A stretch of 64,000 nt of DNA. Source: Sphingobacteriales bacterium (lineage in GTDB: Bacteria > Bacteroidota > Bacteroidia > Chitinophagales > CAIOSU01). Below are positions 1 to 7,144 of the stretch, one piece after another. The notes beneath the pieces were generated by a model, which was not told the origin of the DNA, ran no database searches, and worked only from the letters and a program-made list of their open reading frames with translations. Location of the stretch: positions 62,001 through 126,000 of the forward strand of contig JAIXUD010000021.1 of NCBI GenBank assembly GCA_027483645.1, given 5' to 3'. Numbering within the stretch: the stretch's first letter is position 1; each line of letters starts with the position of its first letter. Both the position numbers and the translations under genes were made by a program.

Positions 1-137
1 ATACTTCTCGAGAGAAGGGCTCTCACGATTAGTGATAGATTTGGTAATCTTTAACTGACGCATATATGGAAGGTTTAGAGGTAGTTATGGTCTTCTATAG
101 TTTCTATCAGCGGGCTATCAACCAAAATTATAGGTTG

Positions 138-178
138 TTTTCCACATTATCAACTATTTATCCACAACTTGTTGATAA
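138..178. other. Cluster of DnaA-box-like 9-mers (possible replication-origin element)
   Basis: Four DnaA-box-like 9-mers lie within 41 bp: TTTTCCACA (138-146), TTATCAACT (147-155), a perfect TTATCCACA (158-166) and, on the minus strand, TTATCAACA (170-178). AT-rich sequence follows up to about 300. No gene is visible in 1-300. The cluster could be part of oriC or a DnaA-controlled promoter. No dnaA or parAB gene is visible, so origin function is inference only. Confidence 0.4.
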
Positions 179-300
179 ACGTGCTTCATGTACTTAACAA
201 TAATTAACGGATCGGATACAATAAGTAAATAAAACTGCCCATCAAAAAGTTCTGATAAACGGAAATTTTTTTTCGATAGAACTAGTAAATGGGGGAAAAC

Positions 301-489
301 CTATAAAAAATTGAGGTATGCATAGGTCATTGCGGTGCAGAGTAGCACCACGTTGATGCCGATAAAAATGGATTGAGCGCGTTTTTTAGCATTGTCATCA
401 TCCATATTACTAACAAAGGTGCTGAAGCTAATGGCCAATACTATATACGCAATAGTTACGCCCATAACAATAAGCAGATTGGTGTTCAT
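301..489 (-). CDS. Small two-helix membrane protein, unknown function
   Basis: The frame is open from 552, but I prefer the internal ATG at 489 because it starts directly at a hydrophobic stretch and gives a compact 62-residue protein. Two predicted membrane helices (about residues 4-24 and 42-61) are separated by a short polar loop containing DDDNAKKRAQ. There is no enzymatic motif. The gene is monocistronic on the minus strand, upstream of and divergent from the 658 gene. I do not recognise a family. Being a real gene is plausible from the amphipathic two-helix layout but is not proven. Confidence 0.5.
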   Translation of the reverse strand: MNTNLLIVMGVTIAYIVLAISFSTFVSNMDDDNAKKRAQSIFIGINVVLLCTAMTYAYLNFL

Positions 490-657
490 ATATTGCTTAA
501 TTAATTGTGCGCCGAAAAGATAGTGAATAGATATTGTATTATGGCTATTCAAATCTAAAAAAAATCTAGCGATACTGTATAGTTAACTAGATTTTGCGCA
601 TTGGCATATTAATTGCCGAATTGTGGGACGTAATTATTAACACTAATATTACATTGC

Positions 658-1056
658 ATGAAAAAGGTATTGCTCGTTTGCCTAATGATATTGCCTTTAG
701 TGGTATTGCTGGCCCAACCGCCCAACAAGCCGCCATTCGATATTGATGATGCCTACGTAAAGCCTTATACCTTTGAGCAGGCCAAGCACTTGGAGTGGGA
801 TTGGGAGTTTGACAAAGCCATTTGGTACTACATCAACCTAGTGCCGCTGGATATAAAGCAGGCCGCATTGCGAATCAAGAACCTTAAAAACCATATCGGC
901 AACCCGGTAATCTTTATCAATACCACTTTTAAAAACTTTGCCGTGTATGACCCAGAGATAAACTTTATACGTGCCGATACCTTGGTAACCAATAAAGATG
1001 TATGGGATAAAAAACGTGCTTGGGCCGATCAGTTGATTACTGCCGTTAGTAAATAA
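658..1056 (+). CDS. Exported protein of unknown function
   Basis: A 132-residue protein with a clear N-terminal signal peptide (charged MKK, hydrophobic core to about residue 19, then AQPP). The mature part is rich in aromatic and charged residues. It has no Cys that would make it a lipoprotein and no motif I recognise. It is followed after 47 bp by a lipoprotein gene on the same strand, so the two may be cotranscribed. It is probably periplasmic. Confidence 0.6.
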   Translation: MKKVLLVCLMILPLVVLLAQPPNKPPFDIDDAYVKPYTFEQAKHLEWDWEFDKAIWYYINLVPLDIKQAALRIKNLKNHIGNPVIFINTTFKNFAVYDPEINFIRADTLVTNKDVWDKKRAWADQLITAVSK

Positions 1057-1103
1057 ATATAAGCTCCTTATATTTGCATTCTCATCAGAACCCGAATTGG
1101 GCA

Positions 1104-1538
1104 ATGCGCATGCGGAAGTACTACCTATTTGCTTTACTTTTCCTGTTTTCTTGCGCAAAGTATAACGACAAGAGAGTGCAAGGCGTATGGCTATTGGAGA
1201 AAGTGAAAGTATGCACTATAAACGGCTGCTGGGATTCACTTGTAGAACGTGGCACACGCAACCTATATGATAAAATAGAGCTGCGATTGAACCGTGACCG
1301 CAGTGCCAATGGTAGGTATTACAACATCGGTATCTTACAATACCAAGTTGACTTTGAGTACATATTGGATGAGAAAACTGGCCGTATTTCTTTTATTGGG
1401 CCTAATGATGTACAGCTACCTTACTTTTTCGGGAGCTATGTGGAAATTGAGCAATTAAGCAACACCGAGTTAACGTATGTTGCTATTGAAGATTTTCCGG
1501 ATGATAAGACAACCTACATCTTCACGAGGCTTCAATAA
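1104..1538 (+). CDS. Small lipoprotein, lipocalin-like
   Basis: The upstream ATG at 1074 would put ten polar residues before the signal peptide. The ATG at 1104 (MRMRKYYLFALLFLFSCAKY) gives a standard lipoprotein signal with a lipobox FSC. The mature part (about 125 residues) reads as alternating beta strands with a VQGVWLLEKV start typical of Bacteroidota lipocalin-like lipoproteins; this family call is an inference from pattern. The 3' end overlaps the convergent YraN-family gene by 7 bp (1532-1538). Confidence 0.6.
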   Translation: MRMRKYYLFALLFLFSCAKYNDKRVQGVWLLEKVKVCTINGCWDSLVERGTRNLYDKIELRLNRDRSANGRYYNIGILQYQVDFEYILDEKTGRISFIGPNDVQLPYFFGSYVEIEQLSNTELTYVAIEDFPDDKTTYIFTRLQ

Positions 1539-1933
1539 GCATCGCCCATTGGGAAGAAGGCATCCTCAATATGTAATATCTCTGCCACCTTACCTTTAGC
1601 CAACATTATTGATACAATATCAAATCGTACATCGGTATGGATGTCGAACTGCATGATGTAGGCATTCGCTCCACGTGCTAGGTGCTTCTGCTTCGCAATG
1701 GTTACGCCTTCTTCGGGCCTGCCGAAATTTGAACCGCGGCGGGTTTTTACTTCTACAAATATGGTGCTGCCATCTTTATAGCATACAATATCGAGTTCGG
1801 CTTTATTAAACCGCCAGTTGCGTGCTACCACCTCATAGCCCTTGGCCTGCAGGTACTCCGTGGCCAGTTGCTCGCCTTGGTTGCCGGTAGGGATGTTGTT
1901 TTGTTTAACCACGGAGTACACGGAAAAAGTCAC
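1532..1933 (-). CDS. YraN/UPF0102 family protein (restriction-endonuclease-like fold)
   Basis: A 133-residue protein matching the YraN family. It has the GE-x-LA-x-x-YL motif near residue 19, then NWRFNKAELDIVC, where E and D are PD-(D/E)XK-type acidic residues, then IFVEVKTRR with the conserved E-x-K, and a C-terminal RFDIVSI. The family is predicted to be nuclease-like, and its physiological substrate is not established. The first codons (MTFSVYSVVK) are encoded by sequence resembling a widespread ACCACGGAG-type dispersed repeat. The real start may therefore be a downstream GTG (residue 5 or 8) or a start captured by repeat insertion. Confidence 0.85.
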   Translation of the reverse strand: MTFSVYSVVKQNNIPTGNQGEQLATEYLQAKGYEVVARNWRFNKAELDIVCYKDGSTIFVEVKTRRGSNFGRPEEGVTIAKQKHLARGANAYIMQFDIHTDVRFDIVSIMLAKGKVAEILHIEDAFFPMGDAY

Positions 1934-1940
1934 TGAAAAA
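1905..1940. repeat. Dispersed-repeat-like motif (ACCACGGAGTACACGGA)
   Basis: The stretch TTAACCACGGAGTACACGG and its degenerate continuation resemble an ACCACGGAG/ACACGGAG repeat found between genes in diverse bacteria. Here it covers the 5' end of the YraN-family frame. Assignment rests on motif resemblance only. Confidence 0.4.
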
Positions 1941-2051
1941 AAACAGAAGCCATTAAAAATTAAAAATACACTCTTTATATGTGGCGCTGAAATACTTATT
2001 GTTAAATTTTATGGCAAGCTATACCTACAGTATTTGTTGGCCAATCAAAAA

Positions 2052-2098
2052 ATATGATTCCTACACCAATAACCAATCAACCAATAACCAATAACCCT
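2052..2098. repeat. ACCAATAACC-type low-complexity repeat, upstream copy
   Basis: Four near-copies of ACCAATAACC/ACCAATCA occur in about 45 bp upstream of prfB. Related units occur in the opposite orientation just downstream of prfB (3290-3400), again at about 3500-3533, and at 27036-27055. Confidence 0.6.
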
Positions 2099-2106
2099 TT
2101 AATCCG

Positions 2107-2135
2107 TTGACTGTCGACCAAATCCCGTATCTTTG
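2107..2135 (+). promoter_or_regulatory. Bacteroidota-type promoter for prfB
   Basis: TTG at 2107-2109 and TATCTTTG at 2128-2135 match the -33 (TTG) and -7 (TAnnTTTG) elements with an 18-bp spacer. The prfB start codon is about 40 bp downstream. Confidence 0.65.
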
Positions 2136-2174
2136 CAGCCTTATTTACAATCACCCCAAAATCACGATGCCAGT

Positions 2175-3282
2175 ATGACCATCGAGTACTATAAGGAGCT
2201 TAAGAGCAAGTTGCTCGCTCTGAGGAGGTATCTTTGACGTCGATAAACGAGTTTATCAGATAGAAGAGAACGAAAAAATTAGCACCCAATCCGATTTTTG
2301 GACCAATCCAAAAAAAGCAGAATTGGTGATGAAGCGCATTAAGCTGGACAAAGGCTGGGTGAAGGACTACAAAAGCACTGAGGCCGCAGTGGAGGAAGTT
2401 GAAGTACTCCTGGAATTCTACAAAGAAGGTGAAGTAACCGAGAAAGAATTAAAAGACCAGTTTGCCCGTGCAGAAGATGCGCTGGAAGAGCTGGAAATGA
2501 AATCAACCCTGAACACTCCTGAAGATGCGCTGGCTTGTGTGCTAGAAATAAACTCTGGCGCTGGTGGTACCGAAAGCTGCGATTGGGCATCGATATTGAT
2601 GCGCATGTACGTAATGTGGGGCGAAAGCCATGGCATGAAAGTTACAGAGCTGGACAAAGTAGATGGCGATGTGGCAGGTATCAAATCCGTATCGCTGCAG
2701 TTTGAGGGCGAATTTGCCTACGGCTACCTTAAAGCTGAAAATGGCGTGCACCGCTTGGTGCGCATTTCCCCTTTCGATTCGGCTAAGCGCAGGCATACCT
2801 CGTTTGCGTCGGTGTTTATTTATCCGATGATTGACGACACTATCGAAATCAACATCAACCCAAGCGACTTGGATTGGGATACCTTTAGAAGTAGCGGTGC
2901 GGGCGGACAGAACGTAAATAAAGTGGAAACGGCCGTGCGCGTGCGCCACGCGCCATCAGGCTTGGTAGTAGAGTGCCAAGAAACCCGTAGCCAGGGCCAA
3001 AACCGCGAACGCGCCCTACAGATGCTAAAAAGCCGCCTATACGATATAGAGATGCGCAAACGCAACGAGGAGCGCGACAAGGTGGAAGGCAACAAGATGA
3101 AGATTGAGTGGGGCTCGCAAATACGGTCTTATGTACTGCACCCCTATAAACTGGTAAAAGATGCCCGCACAGGCTTTGAAGTAGGCAATGCCCAAGCAGT
3201 GCTTGATGGTGGATTGGATGGCTTTATCAAAGCCTTCTTGCTAGACAAAACCTTTGAAGGTAGCGGAAAAATTGAGGATTAA
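2175..3282 (+). CDS. prfB: Peptide chain release factor 2 (RF2), programmed +1 frameshift
   Basis: RF2 recognises UGA and UAA stop codons and triggers peptidyl-tRNA hydrolysis on the ribosome. Translation starts at ATG 2175, reads 20 codons to an in-frame TGA at 2235-2237, shifts +1 at CTT-TGA-C, and continues to 3282, giving about 368 residues, the usual RF2 length. The specificity motif SPF (in RISPFDSAKR) and the catalytic GGQ (SSGAGGQNVNKVE) are both present. A caller that ignores the shift reports only the fragment from 2323. The gene is transcribed alone behind a good promoter (2107-2135). RF2 autoregulates through the frameshift: low RF2 favours the shift. Confidence 0.97.
2223..2238 (+). 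promoter_or_regulatory. prfB programmed frameshift site
   Basis: AGGAGG at 2223-2228 acts as the internal Shine-Dalgarno-like stimulator, followed by TAT, the slippery CTT (2232-2234), the in-frame TGA (2235-2237) and C (2238). This is the classical RF2 autoregulatory arrangement. The 29 codons between the shift and the downstream ATG at 2323 stay open in the +1 frame. Confidence 0.95.
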
Positions 3283-3286
3283 GTTT

Positions 3287-3535
3287 AGATGATTGGTTAT
3301 TGGTTATTAGTTATTGGTTAGTTATTGGCTATTAGCTGTTAGTCGTTTATTACTGGTTACTAATTATTAGTATTGATAGCGATAGTAGTTGACTGGTTAT
3401 TAGGTTAATTGTTACTTCAAGACTTAGCGGGGTTATCAATAACTGAAAACAATAGCTATTTTGAGTTCTTTATTGAATGGTACTATCTAGCTTATTTTCA
3501 CCAATAACTAATAATCCATCAACCAGTAACCACCC
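3287..3535. repeat. Intergenic low-complexity repeats (TTGGTTATTA units, both orientations)
   Basis: The gap between prfB and the histidine kinase gene is made largely of degenerate GGTTATTGGTTATTAG units (3290-3400), then an ordinary stretch, then complementary CCAATAACTAATAATCC units (about 3500-3533). No gene is visible. The two blocks could pair in RNA, and the upstream block is also complementary to the copy before prfB (2052-2098). Confidence 0.6.
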
Positions 3536-3538
3536 CCC

Positions 3539-5134
3539 ATGCTTCACGCCAAAAAAAATAGTGTTTCCTATCTCGCTGGGCTGAGCATACCAATTATTGT
3601 AGTATGCGCTATACTAGAGTTTGGCTATCCCGAGCAGTTCTTCTCTGGCTATGGGTTTATTGTAGCGGTTATTCTTACCTACTTCGCCAATAGGCGCATT
3701 TTCCCGATCATCATTGCCGGTATATCTGCCCTTGTTATTGTTTCCAGCTTGTTGTTTACCGGCAGCTTTAGCGACCTTTTTTCTATACTCAACCAAGTAA
3801 GTGCACTACTAGGGGTGCTAATGACACTTTACTTCGTATTATACATCTCGACGGTAGAAATACAAAAGGATACTAATAACAAGCAGGTAAGCTCACTAAT
3901 TAACTACGCTACCGAAGGCATCATTCTTACCAACCAAAGAGGTACCATTATATTAGCCAATCCCCATGCACAGGAGCTATTTGGTTATAATGAAGCAGAA
4001 CTTATTGGCAACCAAATAGAAATGCTATTGCCCGATGCCATTCGCCCACGGCATGTGGACCATGTAAAGCACTTTCACCAAGCACCCTCCAATCGCTCCA
4101 TGGGGGCCGGTAGGGATTTGTTTGCCAAACGAAAGGATAACAGCGTTTTCCCTGTTGAGATAAGCCTGAGCCACTACACTTCAGGAAACGAAGCGTTTGT
4201 TATTGCCTTTATTATCGATATTACTATACGCAAACAAAGCGAACAAATACTCAAGGAACAAACACTTGAGCTGCAATCTGTAACACGCAAGGTAACCCAA
4301 CTGAATACCGAACTGGAGCAAAAAGTGCAAGACCGCACCACGATGCTGCGCGAAACCCTGGCACAACTAGAACGCAACAAAAATGAACTGGCCGAATCGC
4401 TGGAAAAAGAAAAGGAACTGGGCGATTTAAAATCACGGTTTGTATCCACAGTGTCGCACGAGTTCCGCACCCCGCTTAGTACTATATTGTCTTCGGCAGC
4501 GCTTATTGGTAGGTATCTTAAGGATGATGAGCAAGATAAGCGCGACCGCCACATAGCCCGAATAAAGGAGCAAGTAAAGCACATGAACACCCTGCTGGAA
4601 GATTTATTGCTGCTCGGCAAGCTGGAGGAGGGCCTCACCGAACTGAAACCAGAAACATTTAACCTAGCTGATTTTATTACCGACCTGGTGAGTGAAATGC
4701 AGGAAATAGCCAAAACAGGGCAGCAGATATTGGTGCATCCGTTTGAGATAGATGATTTTATTACGGATAAACGGCTGCTTAAAAACATTTTGATCAATTT
4801 GATATCCAATGCGATCAAGTTTTCGCCAGAAAGCTCAATTATACACATTACCCTTTCCATTAACCAGCAATTGCTAAGCATAGCAGTAAAAGATAGCGGC
4901 ATCGGCATACCCGATGAGGACCGGCAACATCTGTTTGAACGATTTTTTAGGGCTCGAGGGGCGCACAACATACCCGGTACTGGCCTTGGGCTTCACATAG
5001 TAAGCCGCTACTTGGAAATAATGAAAGGCAGCATAGAGTTGCAGAGCGAGGCCGAAGTAGGGTCGACCTTTACCATACATATACCTTTACAACCAATAGA
5101 ACCAACACAAAATGAAACGCATACTACTGATTGA
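3539..5134 (+). CDS. Membrane PAS-domain sensor histidine kinase
   Basis: A 531-residue sensor. About four N-terminal membrane helices (residues 8-110) are followed by a PAS domain (about 118-230), a coiled coil (about 235-300), a HisKA domain with phospho-acceptor His307 in STVSHEFRTPL, and an ATPase domain with N box (NLISNAIKFSP), G1 (DSGIGIPD) and G2 (GTGLGLH). It has no receiver domain of its own. The 3' end overlaps the next gene by 23 bp (5112-5134), so kinase and regulator are very probably cognate and coexpressed. The signal is unknown; the PAS and membrane segments suggest sensing at or in the inner membrane. Confidence 0.93.
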   Translation: MLHAKKNSVSYLAGLSIPIIVVCAILEFGYPEQFFSGYGFIVAVILTYFANRRIFPIIIAGISALVIVSSLLFTGSFSDLFSILNQVSALLGVLMTLYFVLYISTVEIQKDTNNKQVSSLINYATEGIILTNQRGTIILANPHAQELFGYNEAELIGNQIEMLLPDAIRPRHVDHVKHFHQAPSNRSMGAGRDLFAKRKDNSVFPVEISLSHYTSGNEAFVIAFIIDITIRKQSEQILKEQTLELQSVTRKVTQLNTELEQKVQDRTTMLRETLAQLERNKNELAESLEKEKELGDLKSRFVSTVSHEFRTPLSTILSSAALIGRYLKDDEQDKRDRHIARIKEQVKHMNTLLEDLLLLGKLEEGLTELKPETFNLADFITDLVSEMQEIAKTGQQILVHPFEIDDFITDKRLLKNILINLISNAIKFSPESSIIHITLSINQQLLSIAVKDSGIGIPDEDRQHLFERFFRARGAHNIPGTGLGLHIVSRYLEIMKGSIELQSEAEVGSTFTIHIPLQPIEPTQNETHTTD

Positions 5135-6164
5135 AGACAATACGGCCGTACGCGAAAATATAGCGGAAATACTGGAACTATCTCACTACCAGGTACTTAC
5201 AGCCGAAAACGGTAAAGTGGGTGTAAAACTGGCTACGGCAGAGAAGCCCGACTTGATTATTTGCGACATAATGATGCCAGAAATGGACGGATATGGCGTG
5301 CTGCATGTGCTGAGCAAAAATGAAAGTACCTCCAACATCCCCTTTATTTTCTTAACTGCAAAAGCTGATAGATCGGATTTTAGGAAAGGGATGGAAATGG
5401 GCGCTGACGACTATATAACTAAGCCATTTGATGATATTGAACTGCTCAATGCGGTAGAAGCCCGCCTAAAGCGCAGTGCCTTGCTGAAAGCCGACCTGCC
5501 CCCAACCACTGAGGCGGTGAACGAGTTTCTTCGGACCGCGGGCTATGGCGCCAAAGTAACCACCGATGCATACGAAACCCAAGAATTTAAAAAGAAGCAA
5601 TTAGTGTATCACCACGGTAAGCGCCCGCTATACCTATACTTTGTTACCCAAGGTAAGGTAAAAACCTTTAAGATAAATGACGACGGTAAAGAACTAATTA
5701 CCGCCATACTTAAAGAAGGTGAATTTATTGGTTACACTGCTTTGCTTGAGGATACCATGTACCAAGATAGTGCTGAGGCGCTGGAGGAAACGGAGGTGCT
5801 GCTGATACCTAAAGCGGAGTTCATCAACATAGTGGGTAGCGATAATGTGGTGGCACGCAAGTTTATAAAGCTGCTGGCTCAAAACGTGCAAGAAAAGGAG
5901 GAACAATTGGTCAACCTAGCTTACAACTCGCTTAGGAAGCGTGTGGCCACCGGCCTATTGAGTGTAAACGAGAAATTTAAAAGCGCTGACAATAGCAAAC
6001 CTAAACTGGAAATATCGAGAGAGGATTTGGCTCAAGTGGTGGGTACTGCTACCGAATCTCTGATACGGGTATTGAGCGATTTTAAGGGTGAAAGACTGAT
6101 TGAGGTAGTAGAGGGAAAGATATACTTGCTGGAAGAACAAAAGCTGCGCGACCTGCTCAACTAA
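5112..6164 (+). CDS. Response regulator with CRP/FNR-type output domain
   Basis: A 350-residue protein. The N-terminal receiver (residues 1-125) has the acidic pocket IEDN, phospho-acceptor Asp52 (ICDIMMPEMDG), the switch Thr (FLTAKA) and the KPF lysine. The rest is a cyclic-nucleotide-binding-like beta barrel (about 150-265) and a C-terminal winged helix (SREDLAQVVGTATESLIR, recognition helix) like CRP/FNR. This receiver-CRP fusion is recurrent in Bacteroidota. No Cys cluster for an iron-sulfur centre is seen. The start codon lies inside the kinase gene, indicating translational coupling. Targets are unknown. Confidence 0.92.
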   Translation: MKRILLIEDNTAVRENIAEILELSHYQVLTAENGKVGVKLATAEKPDLIICDIMMPEMDGYGVLHVLSKNESTSNIPFIFLTAKADRSDFRKGMEMGADDYITKPFDDIELLNAVEARLKRSALLKADLPPTTEAVNEFLRTAGYGAKVTTDAYETQEFKKKQLVYHHGKRPLYLYFVTQGKVKTFKINDDGKELITAILKEGEFIGYTALLEDTMYQDSAEALEETEVLLIPKAEFINIVGSDNVVARKFIKLLAQNVQEKEEQLVNLAYNSLRKRVATGLLSVNEKFKSADNSKPKLEISREDLAQVVGTATESLIRVLSDFKGERLIEVVEGKIYLLEEQKLRDLLN

Positions 6165-6166
6165 GC

Positions 6167-6577
6167 TTATTCCACTTGGTCGCGGTCGGTTACGTCCATA
6201 TTTGCACAGTACTCATATACGGGGCTAGTCATTTGCTCGCCTTCTAGGTTTTGTTGCTTCAGTGTCCACGAATCGGTAAGGCTGGTTTCAATCCAAAGCG
6301 AACCCGATTTACGGAATACTTGCGCCGACAAGCCAAATCCGGTCCAAAGTTCCTGCTCTAGTTGCGCTACCGTTTGCTGTGGCGACAGCACTAAATCACC
6401 CTCTTGATTGCTTTTTCTGCACTGTGCAATACTGGCGCTGTGCCTAATGAGCTTATCGTTGCTGAACAACTTGGACGGTAAGTAGGACACACTATAAAAT
6501 TCAATCTTCAGGAACGGAAATACCTGGTTGAATTCTGCTATCAGCTCGTGTACGGCTTTGTCATTTGATATTTGCAT
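6167..6577 (-). CDS. Conserved-looking cytosolic protein, unknown function
   Basis: A 136-residue soluble protein without signal peptide or membrane segment, composed as an alpha/beta domain (LIAEFNQVFPFLKIEFYSV near the start, LEQELWTGFGLSAQVFRKSG later). I do not recognise the family by name. It lies convergent to the response regulator, 2 bp after its stop codon, and is monocistronic. Confidence 0.6.
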   Translation of the reverse strand: MQISNDKAVHELIAEFNQVFPFLKIEFYSVSYLPSKLFSNDKLIRHSASIAQCRKSNQEGDLVLSPQQTVAQLEQELWTGFGLSAQVFRKSGSLWIETSLTDSWTLKQQNLEGEQMTSPVYEYCANMDVTDRDQVE

Positions 6578-6757
6578 AGATGCTAGGTAATGGTGTATGG
6601 AAACGCATTTATCGACCTAGCAAATTTACCGCTGTTACATGGCCTACAACATGACTAAAATCAGGCGAAAGGCAATTTTTGGTCAATTTCTGGTAGGGAG
6701 GGGAAGGAAAGGATAAAACACAAAACAGGCTAAACCTTACGCATTGAGCTAAAAATC

Positions 6758-6787
6758 AAAAAGCCCCTCATTGCTGAGAGGCTTTTT
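6758..6787 (-). terminator. Intrinsic terminator of tRNA-Asp
   Basis: A 13-bp stem (6758-6770 with 6775-6787) around a TTGC loop lies directly 3' of the tRNA on the minus strand and ends in a T run. The single non-Watson-Crick pair is a G-U wobble only in the minus-strand transcript, which supports that direction. Confidence 0.85.
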
Positions 6788-6788
6788 G

Positions 6789-6862
6789 CGGTCCGGACGG
6801 GACTCGAACCCGCGACCACATGCGTGACAGGCACGTATTCTAACCAACTGAACTACCGAACC
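6789..6862 (-). tRNA. tRNA-Asp (anticodon GTC)
   Basis: On the minus strand the 74-nt sequence folds as a full cloverleaf: acceptor GGTTCGG pairs with CCGGACC (one G-U) with discriminator G, D arm AGTTCAGTTGGTTAGAAT, anticodon loop CTGTCAC giving GTC, and T arm GGGTTCGAGTCCC. CCA is not encoded. A promoter-like -7 box and a strong terminator flank it, so it is a single-gene unit. Confidence 0.96.
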
Positions 6863-6877
6863 ATGCAATTGGGACTG

Positions 6878-6885
6878 CAAATATA
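6878..6885 (-). promoter_or_regulatory. -7 promoter element for tRNA-Asp
   Basis: The minus strand reads TATATTTG, an exact TAnnTTTG -7 box, 15 bp upstream of the mature tRNA. The -33 element is not convincing. Confidence 0.55.
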
Positions 6886-7112
6886 ATCGACATTCCTCGT
6901 TAAAGAAATTATTTTGCGTCTTTTTTCGATAAATTGTTTGAAGCTATTGGTATTCAACGCTTATTAATTGTCCTCTCGCTATTGGCAGCATCTTCATTGG
7001 TAGAATACTTCCAAACTCTCCCCACATACATCACAGCTATTTATTAACAGCATGCAACGTCACTTGTTGAAAATAACTCTAAATATTACGTTAGACACAA
7101 TATATAATTACC

Positions 7113-7120
7113 TACCTTTG
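7113..7120 (+). promoter_or_regulatory. -7 promoter element for the PKD surface protein
   Basis: TACCTTTG matches the TAnnTTTG box, with TTAG 18 bp upstream as a weak -33 element. It lies 25 bp before the ATG at 7145, so the upstream in-frame ATG at 7052 would lie outside the transcript. Confidence 0.55.
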
Positions 7121-7144
7121 AACTACCAACTAACCAGACCATTT

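Noticed and set aside
4174-4971. 265-residue Ser-rich minus-strand frame
   Set aside because: Antisense to the histidine kinase; the Ser/Leu-rich composition is typical of a shadow frame.
7052-7144. Upstream start of the giant PKD protein
   Set aside because: A promoter-like TACCTTTG box lies inside this stretch and the signal peptide begins at 7145.
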